This document shows positions 24,995 to 32,759 of a stretch of DNA of 64,000 nt, piece by piece. The stretch comes from CAYFJO01 sp964343305. Its GTDB lineage: Bacteria; Planctomycetota; Planctomycetia; Pirellulales; Pirellulaceae. Numbering within the stretch: position 1 is the stretch's first letter; each line of letters starts with the position of its first letter. The translations under genes were made by a program, and so were the position numbers. The notes under the pieces are model-generated. The model made no database searches and was not told the origin of the DNA. It worked only from the letters and a program-made list of their open reading frames with translations. The stretch spans positions 18,921 through 82,920 of the forward strand of contig CAYFJO010000002.1 of NCBI GenBank assembly GCA_964343305.1, given 5' to 3'.

Positions 24995-26146
24995 ATGTCT
25001 TACAACGCCTCCATCAACGTCGTTTGTCTGAAACAACACACCTGCGTCGCGTGCAACAGCAAGTACAGTTACGTACTCGAGCGAAACGTGACCGCTCAGG
25101 GCAGCACGGAAGCTCAGGCCACGGACAACGCGAACGAGATGGCCGCCAAGACGATCGCGAATCATGTCGATTTTTTTCCGTGCCCACAGTGCGGGACTGT
25201 CCAGCCGGAAATGACCGCCGAAGTGAAGAGCATGTGGGCCTGGATTGGGATCGTCGTGGGCGTGATCTTTTTGATCACCACGTTGATCTGTGCAGCGGCC
25301 CAAGGGATGACGATAGCGTTTTCTTCGTGGCTTGCTGTGTTCGGCGCTCTGATTACGCTCGCGTGTTTTGCATACAGCGCGCTTTACAATCCCAACAAGG
25401 ACGTGATGTCAAACCAGCACACTGCACAGCAAGCAGTTCACGAACAGAAGATCTCGTTAGACGAAGCGGCCGCGACAGCGGGTCCACCGATGGACGAGCA
25501 CGGCGGCATGAGCGGTGGTCAATTGATTGGGTTGGTGATGGGACTTGCCGCGCTTCTGCTGGCGTTCGCGCCAAATGGATTGCGGATTCTTAACGGATGG
25601 ACGGCGAACCCGACTTGTTATCCGGCTGTATTCGGACCGGGTGACGAAACGACGGTCTACTTTGAGGGCCGCAAAATCAAGTGCATCAACAGTATGTGGC
25701 GGGGATCGGCCGCGGCCAAAGTCGCCAATGCCCAGGCGCTGGGGCTCGACCGCGGTAACATCCCAGCCCAGACCAAGGACAGCAATTGGGGCGATACGAT
25801 TTCAGGTGAATCCGTTTCCAATGCCACCAAAACGATGTGGGCGACTTTGACATTTCCGGAAAACGAACAACTCGTCGGCAAACAATTGGACCTGCAATTG
25901 GGCGTGAGTGCGATGTTTCCTCTCGGCGTGGGATCCAGTTCGTTTGAAGATCTGCGGGAAGATTTTTCCTACAACCTCCAGGTGACGATCTCTTCGTCCG
26001 GCGCGGGAGCGATGTACAACAAATCTTGGTGGATGGGACAGTTTGCGGTGATCGCCATGATGATTGTCGGCGGACTGATGTTGGTCGGAGCCGCAAGTTC
26101 GCTCGGCAAAAAAGGCAATCCGACGTTCGTGGCACCGGTGGAATGA
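24995..26146 (+). CDS. Hypothetical membrane protein with N-terminal zinc-ribbon-like cysteines
   Basis: This is a 383-residue protein with CVAC (residues 18-21) and CPQC (about 63-66), which could form a zinc ribbon. Two membrane helices (about 81-100 WAWIGIVVGVIFLITTLICA and 108-128 WLAVFGALITLACFAYSAL) follow, then an extramembrane stretch, a third helix (about 176-195 LIGLVMGLAALLLAFAP), a soluble beta-rich domain, and a final helix near 350-370 (FAVIAMMIVGGLMLVGAAS). I do not recognise a family beyond general similarity to planctomycete hypotheticals. No Shine-Dalgarno is evident. It converges with the next minus-strand gene, leaving 13 bases between the stops. Confidence 0.7.
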   Translation: MSYNASINVVCLKQHTCVACNSKYSYVLERNVTAQGSTEAQATDNANEMAAKTIANHVDFFPCPQCGTVQPEMTAEVKSMWAWIGIVVGVIFLITTLICAAAQGMTIAFSSWLAVFGALITLACFAYSALYNPNKDVMSNQHTAQQAVHEQKISLDEAAATAGPPMDEHGGMSGGQLIGLVMGLAALLLAFAPNGLRILNGWTANPTCYPAVFGPGDETTVYFEGRKIKCINSMWRGSAAAKVANAQALGLDRGNIPAQTKDSNWGDTISGESVSNATKTMWATLTFPENEQLVGKQLDLQLGVSAMFPLGVGSSSFEDLREDFSYNLQVTISSSGAGAMYNKSWWMGQFAVIAMMIVGGLMLVGAASSLGKKGNPTFVAPVE

Positions 26147-26159
26147 TGTTCAACGAGTT

Positions 26160-26798
26160 TTACGGAAACATCAACACGCCACCCGTGATCGCACCGGCCT
26201 GAACAAACGCCGCGCGCCAATTCCACGGCAGTTGTTCGACCACGGAGGGGGCCCAATTACCGGGTCGCTCATAGCCGAGCGTGTAAAAGTAACTTCTGGG
26301 CGGATCCAACGTCATCCGATAGGGAAGTGACGCGGCGCTGAAAATAAACTTGCTTCCGGAAACGACCGGTTGGAATAGCGGCGAGTAGCCTTGGCCATAG
26401 CGTTCCAATGGCACGTCTTCGAAGTAGAGCGGCCGATGAGCCAACTTGGACGACTCCCATTGGACGAGCAGATCCTTTTCAAACCGCTTGCCAGTCGCGG
26501 CGTACGGCTGATTGCTTTTATCACTTTGCATCTGGCCGGCGCAATCCTGCGGTTGATGTTCAGCAGGTAGAAAAGCGGCTTCGAAATCGATCGCCGACAA
26601 CGGTTTGAGGCTATCGATCAAATAGTCGACCGGATCGCAGTAATCTTCCGGATCACCACCACCCGACGGAATCGGTGGCAGCGGCGGATTCGGCTGGGTT
26701 TCCTGGCCGACCAGGCAGGCGGTAAAAATGAAAACAAAAAGATAGGGAAGAGAAGAGGGTAAGATGTGCTTGCACACCTTTGAGCGACGAGCAGGCAT
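26160..26798 (-). CDS. Secreted planctomycete-conserved hypothetical protein
   Basis: This is a protein of about 212 residues. The ATG at 26798 (MPARRSKVCKHILPSSLPY) gives a clean N-terminal hydrophobic segment (PYLFVFIFTACLVG); the longer frame to 26867 adds an unlikely leader. The mature part starts with a proline-rich stretch (PNPPLPPIPSGGG) and has the motifs YFEDVPLERYGQ, PVVSGSKFIFSA, RMTLDPPRSYFYTLGYERPG and GGVLMFP. I recall this motif set from planctomycete hypotheticals but know no function. It is a single gene, convergent with the previous one and divergent from tolC. Confidence 0.7.
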   Translation of the reverse strand: MPARRSKVCKHILPSSLPYLFVFIFTACLVGQETQPNPPLPPIPSGGGDPEDYCDPVDYLIDSLKPLSAIDFEAAFLPAEHQPQDCAGQMQSDKSNQPYAATGKRFEKDLLVQWESSKLAHRPLYFEDVPLERYGQGYSPLFQPVVSGSKFIFSAASLPYRMTLDPPRSYFYTLGYERPGNWAPSVVEQLPWNWRAAFVQAGAITGGVLMFP

Positions 26799-27138
26799 GG
26801 CGTAGATCCTTATGCCGGGCTGCGAAGTGATCAAAGGTGATGAGGTTCCAAGATAAGTTTTCGGCAAGCGGTAACGATTTTGTCTTTTAATTCTGTTGTG
26901 CCGATTTTATCGCATGTAACTATTCTAACTTCCCTAGTTTCATTCCTATTCTTCTCAGTCTATCAATCTGACGTTGTTTGGTGCCAATCTTGTGCCGCAG
27001 TCCAGCAAGATACGTAAACTTGGAAAATCTTGCGGATCAAACAGGTTAATCTGATTTTAACGCTTATCCGGGTCGATATTGTAATGGGATACTCGGATGA
27101 GGGTATGCACTGATGATGGCAACCGTGAATTTGGGCGA
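26799..27138. other. Intergenic region upstream of the tolC-like gene
   Basis: These 340 bases lie between divergent starts and are noticeably richer in A/T than the flanking genes, as expected for promoters in both directions. I see no gene, repeat or convincing promoter boxes. The tolC-like frame is open back to 27097. Confidence 0.4.
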
Positions 27139-29199
27139 ATGACAGGATTTAGAAAGCGAATCACGAGCTGGGACGAGCAAATCTTGCTCGTTTGGGCAAC
27201 GATCTTTGGGGTCGTTGTACTTTCGGGCTGCAATCTGAACTCGCCGGACAGCTACACCTTCGTCAACGACGGCAGCGGTTATCGGCCATCGGTGATGCAG
27301 GTGGATTATCCCGACGTTCGCCGGGAATACGATCCTGAAATCGCCGAGTCGCTCCCTCCTCGATCGATTGCGGACCGCCCACCGGCCGAGTTTTGGGAGC
27401 TATCGCTGGAAGAATGCATTTCGATTGCCTTGGGCAACAGTGCCATTTTGCGGGACTTGGGCGGGCGAATTTTGACACAACCCGATTCGGTCGGAACGAT
27501 TTACGAACCGTCCATCCGGCACAGCGATCCGTTGTTTGGTCCCGAGGGTGCGCTGAGTGCCTTTGACACACAACTGACGACCACGATGTTTTGGTCACGC
27601 AACGACCGGGCATTCAACAATCGTACGGCGGGTGGCGGAAACTTCCAGGTGATGCAAGACCTGGGTGACTTTGATTTTCAACTGCAAAAGGTTACTACCA
27701 GCGGAACGCAATTCAATCTCAGCGTGCAAACCGATTACGATCAAAACAACCAGGTTGCCAACAACAGATTCAACAGTGCTTGGGACCAGGTGTTTGAATT
27801 CAACGTCACGCAACCATTGTTGCGCGGCGCTGGCGCGACATACACGCGAATCCTCGGTCCCAACGCAACCCCTGGATCGAGCGGCACGACCGGTGTGTTG
27901 CTGGCGCGGATCAACACCGACATCACCCTGACCGACTTCGAAGCCGGCGTTCGCAATGCACTGAGCGATCTGGAAAACACTTATTGGAATCTGTACTCAC
28001 TCTATCGTGCGTTGGACGGCAGTGTGGCCGGACGCGATCGAGCACTCATCACTTGGAAAAGCGTGCACGCCAAGTTCCAGACGGACAAACAAGGTGGCGA
28101 GGCGGACAAAGAAGCCGCGGCCCGCGAGCAGTACTACCGATTTCAGAGCGCGGTTTGGGATGCCCTGGAGTCGGTATACAACGGCGAGCGTCAACTGCGG
28201 CGGCTGATGGGTTTGCCGGTCAATGATGGACGCTTGATCCGTCCCTCGGACGATCCGCCTGAGGCAGAGACACATTATGATTGGGGCGAGGCCCGCGGCG
28301 AGGCTTTGACACGTCGAGCCGAGTTGCGGCGGCAAATGTGGACGATCAAGCGGCGTGAACTGGAATTGCTGGGAGCACGCAATTTCTTGTTGCCGCAGTT
28401 GGATCTGGTGGCACTCTATCGATTTCGAGGTCTCGGCGACCAGCTTGTGGGCAACCGCGCGGGGCCGTTTGGTAGCTCGTTCGGCGATCTGGGAAGTGGC
28501 GATCATCAAGAATGGCAGTTCGGAATCCAGTTCGACGTGCCCATCGGTTTTCGGCAGGAAATTGCCGCTGTTAGGCAGGCCACGTTGCAACTGGCTCGCG
28601 ACCGCGCGGTGCTCAAAGAGCAAGAGCGACAACTACTACACGACTTGGCGAATGAGTTGACCGACCTCATACGGACTCAAGTTCAGGTCAAGAATAACTA
28701 CAATCGCCTGGTCGCAGCCAGCCGAAGACTGAAGGCGGCGGAAGTTGCCCTGGACCACGGCAAGGAAACTGTTCGGCTGGAAGATGTTCTGCTGGCACAG
28801 GAACGATTGGTGGACGCCACGGCACAATATTTCAGTGCCCGAACTCAACACGCCGTGGCGATCAAAGATGTGCACCTGCAAAAGGGCACCCTGCTGGAAT
28901 ACAACGGCGTCTTTTTGTCGGAAGGGCCCTGGCCGGATAAGGCGTACGCAGATGCCCAAGTGTTACAGAGCCGGCTCGTTCCCAAAGCCATGGACTACCG
29001 CATGCACTATCCGCTGCCGATCTCCAGCGGCACGGTTTCAACGGGTCCACTCATCAACACGAACCAGCCGCGAGACGCCCAACCACCAAACAATGAGCCG
29101 TTGCCAGTTCCGGCGCCGCCAGAGGCACCCCGCGAAGGGCCGGTTACGGATCGGTCAATTCCCTCCGATTTCTTACCAGTCGATGGCTGGGACCGATAG
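27139..29199 (+). CDS. TolC-family outer-membrane efflux lipoprotein
   Basis: This is an outer-membrane channel component. The ATG at 27139 places a lipobox (VVLSGC, Cys31) after a hydrophobic helix; an upstream ATG at 27097 is also possible. Two OEP-type repeats are visible: SLEECISIALGNSAILRDLGG near the start and long amphipathic helices (FEAGVRNALSDLENTYWNLYSLYR and ALTRRAELRRQMWTIKRRELELL are each part of longer helices), with WQFGIQFDVPIGFRQEIAAVRQA as the beta-barrel to helix step. The proline-rich C-terminal tail (PVPAPPEAPREGP) is unusual. The 686 residues exceed E. coli TolC. It is the first gene of the export cluster with HlyD- and M50-type genes downstream. Confidence 0.9.
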   Translation: MTGFRKRITSWDEQILLVWATIFGVVVLSGCNLNSPDSYTFVNDGSGYRPSVMQVDYPDVRREYDPEIAESLPPRSIADRPPAEFWELSLEECISIALGNSAILRDLGGRILTQPDSVGTIYEPSIRHSDPLFGPEGALSAFDTQLTTTMFWSRNDRAFNNRTAGGGNFQVMQDLGDFDFQLQKVTTSGTQFNLSVQTDYDQNNQVANNRFNSAWDQVFEFNVTQPLLRGAGATYTRILGPNATPGSSGTTGVLLARINTDITLTDFEAGVRNALSDLENTYWNLYSLYRALDGSVAGRDRALITWKSVHAKFQTDKQGGEADKEAAAREQYYRFQSAVWDALESVYNGERQLRRLMGLPVNDGRLIRPSDDPPEAETHYDWGEARGEALTRRAELRRQMWTIKRRELELLGARNFLLPQLDLVALYRFRGLGDQLVGNRAGPFGSSFGDLGSGDHQEWQFGIQFDVPIGFRQEIAAVRQATLQLARDRAVLKEQERQLLHDLANELTDLIRTQVQVKNNYNRLVAASRRLKAAEVALDHGKETVRLEDVLLAQERLVDATAQYFSARTQHAVAIKDVHLQKGTLLEYNGVFLSEGPWPDKAYADAQVLQSRLVPKAMDYRMHYPLPISSGTVSTGPLINTNQPRDAQPPNNEPLPVPAPPEAPREGPVTDRSIPSDFLPVDGWDR

Positions 29200-29247
29200 C
29201 CGGATTTTCGTTTAAAGTCTTGCTTGGTGACTTTTTCGCGCGTGCCT

Positions 29248-29297
29248 GTGGGACGGTTTTTCAAACCGTCTCGGACGGACCAAAAAATCCGTCCTAC
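29248..29297. repeat. GTGG...CTAC palindromic element
   Basis: Two palindromes (GGACGGTTTTTCAAACCGTC and GGACGGACCAAAAAATCCGTCC) form a pair of the same size and spacing as the elements at 10418 and 36883; the left end is GTGG instead of GTAG. It lies between the convergent tolC-like and HlyD-like genes and could end transcription from both. Confidence 0.7.
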
Positions 29298-29313
29298 CTT
29301 CTTGCCGCGCGGA

Positions 29314-30180
29314 TTATTTGCGCATGATCTTCAATTCTCCACGATCACCAGCGCGAAGCAGCTTTTGGGGATTTTCCACTTCAGCAAAAACTTTCATCGT
29401 CCTAGACACGCCACTTAGCTCCGGGCTAACAAACACTATCTCTCCGGAAAACTCCATCGGCATGTCCGAATGGGGCAGTTTGACGGTCAACACGACATTG
29501 GAACCAAGCAATTCCTGGCCATGCTTTCTTCCGTCCACGAGCGCCTGGACGCGCATCTTGGTGAGTTCGACGATGCGAACGATCGGTTGGCCGCGTTCCA
29601 GCCATTCGCCTTCGCGATGAAGGATCTCGATGACTCGACCACTCAATGGCGACGTGATGGCTCGACGTCTGACCAGTGTGCCATACAACTCGACTTCTTT
29701 CTCCTTTTGCGACTTCGTCAAGCGGGCAACTTCCATATCGTGGGCCGCTTGTTCGGCGGACAGTTCCGCTCGCTGAAACATCAACCGCAGGCGGTCGATT
29801 TCCGACAACGACACACTCTTTTCGAAGACCTTGCGGGAATCCAGCGATCGGTTCAATTCATTCTCGGCGACATCTCGAGAAGCGATTGCGAATCGCTGAT
29901 CGACGGTGTTTTGCGCCTGATATGCCGCGATCTCAAGTTCGCGTTCCGAGCGGGCAAGCTCCAGTTTGGGGACTTCATCGTCAATCTGACCGAGCTCCTG
30001 GCCAAGTTTGACGTCCTGTCCTTCAACAACATTGAGCATGCTCAACTGGCCAGCTTCGAGCGCGGGCACAGGAATGTTTCGGATTAACATGACGGCGACT
30101 TTGGTTTCCTGTACGACGATGTCTTGCGCGAAAGCTTGAGCGGACAACAATAATGGAACGATGGCCAAGTACTTGAACAT
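29314..30180 (-). CDS. HlyD-family periplasmic adaptor protein
   Basis: This is a membrane-fusion protein of 288 residues. The ATG at 30180 (MFKYLAIVPLLLSAQAFAQ) gives a clean signal peptide; the longer frame to 30240 is not needed. A first lipoyl half (AGQLSMLNVVEGQDVKLGQEL) is followed by a coiled-coil hairpin of about 110 residues (LARSERELEIAAYQAQN, then MEVARLTKSQKEKEVELY). The second lipoyl half is SPLSGRVIEILHREGEWLERG. The beta-barrel region (MRVQALVDGRKHGQELLG) and a C-terminal strand (VFAEVENPQKLLRAGDRGELK) complete it. It is coded on the opposite strand between the tolC-like and the GAF-HlyD genes and would link an inner-membrane component to the TolC-like channel. Confidence 0.88.
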   Translation of the reverse strand: MFKYLAIVPLLLSAQAFAQDIVVQETKVAVMLIRNIPVPALEAGQLSMLNVVEGQDVKLGQELGQIDDEVPKLELARSERELEIAAYQAQNTVDQRFAIASRDVAENELNRSLDSRKVFEKSVSLSEIDRLRLMFQRAELSAEQAAHDMEVARLTKSQKEKEVELYGTLVRRRAITSPLSGRVIEILHREGEWLERGQPIVRIVELTKMRVQALVDGRKHGQELLGSNVVLTVKLPHSDMPMEFSGEIVFVSPELSGVSRTMKVFAEVENPQKLLRAGDRGELKIMRK

Positions 30181-30616
30181 GAGTGGATCCCCCGAGTTTG
30201 TGCGACGACAAAATGTGTTGAAAAGAGTTGACACGGTCACAATAGATAAGTGTGTATTCTAAACATATCCGGTGAAACCGTGAAGCACCGCCAGAATCCA
30301 GCGACCTGAGCTTGAGTTCTTTGTTCGCCGCTCATCGAATCCGCACAATTGCTATAAATGTGACCTCGGATTCGCATTTCGCCGCGCAAAGAGACGTCAC
30401 AGCGCTGCGATGTCGTTGGGGAGAATGACTATTGGCGCGAAATGCTTGTGAGACCTAAGTCCTACGCTATATTGAATGTAGGAACAATCGTGGAGTGAGT
30501 TCGCAGCCCCGAATCGGGAAATGGGTTGGGGTTTTCATGGTCCACGAACCGATTGCCTGCGCGCGTCGCAGTGGTGATGGCCAGAGTTCATTAGCCTTAA
30601 CACGGGGAACAGTCAC
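30181..30616. other. Divergent intergenic region of the export cluster
   Basis: These 436 bases separate the HlyD gene (minus) from the GAF-HlyD gene (plus). A TTGACA lies at 30229-30234, but no good -10 box sits at the right distance. GGGGA at 30604-30608 is a fair ribosome-binding site for the GTG start at 30617. I see no gene or repeat. Confidence 0.35.
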
Positions 30617-32596
30617 GTGTCAGCTCACGAGATACGAGACCTGATTGACGAGATTGCCAAACTCTCGCAATCCGATCTTCAACCGACGGAGTTCTACGAC
30701 CAGGTGCTGGGTCGGTTGACGATGCAATTGCGGGCGGCGGGAACAGCCGCCTGGATGTGTTCCGGCGACACCACCGATCTGTTGTGTCAACGTGTTAATG
30801 AAGGTGTCAGCCCGCTCAACGGCGAATTGGTCAGCGAAGATCACCAGCAGTTGCTCGCCGTGGTGCAAGACAGCGGGCAACCCAATCTGTTTCGCCCCGG
30901 TGCACTGGGCCCAAATGACAACTTCAACAACCCGACGGAATATGCGTTGGGCATCTGTCCGGTCAAGGTGGGCGACCAGGTTGTCGCGCTGCTGGAATCC
31001 TTTCATCCGGCGGTCGGCAATCCGGAGCAACAACAAGCAGGACTGAAACTGCTGACGATTGTCGCGGGTGTGGCCACGAATTTTCATCGTAATTTGGAGC
31101 TTCGCTGGCGGCGCGGATTGGACAAGTTCAGCAGCTCGATCCACAAATCGTTGCATCCCTTGGAGACCGCGTTCAACATCGCCAATGATGGCCGGCCCGT
31201 GGTCGGCTGCGACCGGCTGAGTGTGGTGGTCAAACGAGGCCGCCGCTGCCGATTGGAAGCGGTCAGCGGTGTCGAATCGGTCCACCGCCGCGCGAATGAA
31301 ACTCGGTTGATGGAGAATCTGTCACGACGTGTCTTGGCAACCGGTGAAGCCCTCACGTATCCCAACCGCGAGGAGGAGTTGCCTCCGCAAATCGACGACG
31401 CCGTGCATGAATATGTCGACGAATCGCAGACAAAACTATTGACGCTGATTCCCTTGGTGGAGCAGCCCAAGGTAGACGACGAAGAAGAAGAGGTCAGGAA
31501 AAAGAAGCCTGAAATCCTCGGTGCATTGATCGCCGAACAGTTTTCGGGTGCCCCGTTTTTGCCAGAGCAACTGGAGGTTGTCGGCGCGCATGCGTCACGA
31601 GCGTTAAAGAATTCGATGGATCATGATCGCATTTTTCTGTTGCCGCTCTGGCGGGCCATTGGCAGCATGTCGTGGCTGATACGGGCTCGTACCTTACCTT
31701 GGACCATTGTTGTTTCGGCGCTGATCATCGGCTTGATTCTCGCCGCCATTTTCGTTCCGGCTGACTTCAAGATCACCGCCGAAGGCACACTACAACCCCA
31801 AGACCGGCGGAATATCTTTGCGCCCGAAGATGGCGACGTGGACACACAAGACGAAGATGACGGGCTCTTCGAAACCAAGCACGCAGCGGAGGTAACACAA
31901 GGTCAGCCGCTGGTTCGTATCAAAAGCCCCAACCTTGAAAAAGACCTGCTGACGATCGAGTCAGAGATTATTGACGCCACAAAAGCGCTGGATAATGCAG
32001 AGAAAAGTCTCGCTTTTGCAAAACCCGAGGATATCGATCGATATGAGGCCGAAGTGGAGTCGAACAAGGAAAAACTGATCGGGTTGGACGCCCAGAAAGC
32101 ATTGATTCAATCGCAACTTGATAAATTGATCGTTACCTGTCCGTTGAGGCGAGGAATTGTTACCACGTGGGATATCAAGAACCGGCTCCTTGCTCGTCCG
32201 GTCAAGAAAGGGCAAACCTTGCTGACGATCGCCAACGTCGATGGCGAGTGGGTGTTGGAACTGCTGTTGCCGGATCGCCGCTGGGAACATCTCAAAAGAG
32301 CGCAAAAGGAATTTGGAGAAGAGTTAGAGGTTTCGTTCATCTTGGCGACCGATCCAGGAACGACGATCATTGGGACCATTGAGCCAGACGGCGTCGCCAA
32401 GTCAACGAAGATCAACCAGGAGGAAGGGCTGGCGATGCTGGTTCGAGTGGCAATCGACGAAAAGCAGATTCCGTCGCTACGTCCCGGTGCGGAAGTGGTG
32501 GGGCGGATTCATTGCGGCAAGCGGTCAATCGGTTACGTGTGGCTGCACGACGTGTTCGAATTCGTTCAAGCCCGTATTTTGTTCCGCTATTTTTAA
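30617..32596 (+). CDS. GAF-domain / HlyD-type adaptor fusion protein
   Basis: This is a 659-residue membrane protein with an unusual layout. A GTG start is used with a GGGGA site upstream. Residues 1-340 are cytoplasmic and contain two GAF-like regions (SDLQPTEFYDQVLGRLTMQL to LLTIVAGVATNFHRNLELRW, then LHPLETAFNIANDGRPVVGCDRLSVV to EQLEVVGAHASRALKNSM). One membrane helix lies at about 361-381 (PWTIVVSALIIGLILAAIFV). A HlyD-like periplasmic part follows: lipoyl half (GTLQPQDRRNIFAPEDG), a coiled coil (ESEIIDATKALDNAEKSLAFA), the second lipoyl half (VTCPLRRGIVTTWDIKNRL) and a beta domain. Sensor-like input on the inside is thus wired to an adaptor outside. The M50 gene follows in the same operon. 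Confidence 0.85.
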   Translation: MSAHEIRDLIDEIAKLSQSDLQPTEFYDQVLGRLTMQLRAAGTAAWMCSGDTTDLLCQRVNEGVSPLNGELVSEDHQQLLAVVQDSGQPNLFRPGALGPNDNFNNPTEYALGICPVKVGDQVVALLESFHPAVGNPEQQQAGLKLLTIVAGVATNFHRNLELRWRRGLDKFSSSIHKSLHPLETAFNIANDGRPVVGCDRLSVVVKRGRRCRLEAVSGVESVHRRANETRLMENLSRRVLATGEALTYPNREEELPPQIDDAVHEYVDESQTKLLTLIPLVEQPKVDDEEEEVRKKKPEILGALIAEQFSGAPFLPEQLEVVGAHASRALKNSMDHDRIFLLPLWRAIGSMSWLIRARTLPWTIVVSALIIGLILAAIFVPADFKITAEGTLQPQDRRNIFAPEDGDVDTQDEDDGLFETKHAAEVTQGQPLVRIKSPNLEKDLLTIESEIIDATKALDNAEKSLAFAKPEDIDRYEAEVESNKEKLIGLDAQKALIQSQLDKLIVTCPLRRGIVTTWDIKNRLLARPVKKGQTLLTIANVDGEWVLELLLPDRRWEHLKRAQKEFGEELEVSFILATDPGTTIIGTIEPDGVAKSTKINQEEGLAMLVRVAIDEKQIPSLRPGAEVVGRIHCGKRSIGYVWLHDVFEFVQARILFRYF

Positions 32597-32603
32597 TTGA
32601 CTT

Positions 32604-32740
32604 GTAGGATGGGTCTCTGACTTGGTCATTACCCACATTTCTACCCCACCGAGCTTGCCTCGGTGGGCCAAATAGAAAAACGTGGGTAATGCTCAGGTTT
32701 CTGACGCGTCCTGTACTAAGAGGGACGGGTCAGAGACCCA
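32604..32740. repeat. Nested inverted repeats between two cluster genes
   Basis: Three inverted repeats lie one inside another. The outer pair is TGGGTCTCTGAC (32610-32621) with GTCAGAGACCCA (32729-32740). The middle pair is CATTACCCAC (32627-32636) with GTGGGTAATG (32682-32691). The inner hairpin is CCCACCGAG (32645-32653) with CTCGGTGGG (32659-32667). The left side opens with GTAG at 32604, as in the other elements. It looks like one palindromic element inserted in another. It sits in the 163-base gap between the GAF-HlyD and M50 genes, 20 bases before the M50 start. Confidence 0.85.
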
Positions 32741-32759
32741 CTCCCGCAGAAAGAAAGCC

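Noticed and set aside
24658..25593. 311-residue plus-strand frame
   Set aside because: It crosses a palindromic element and overlaps the better-supported membrane protein at 24995; the product is Arg/Ser-rich with no features.
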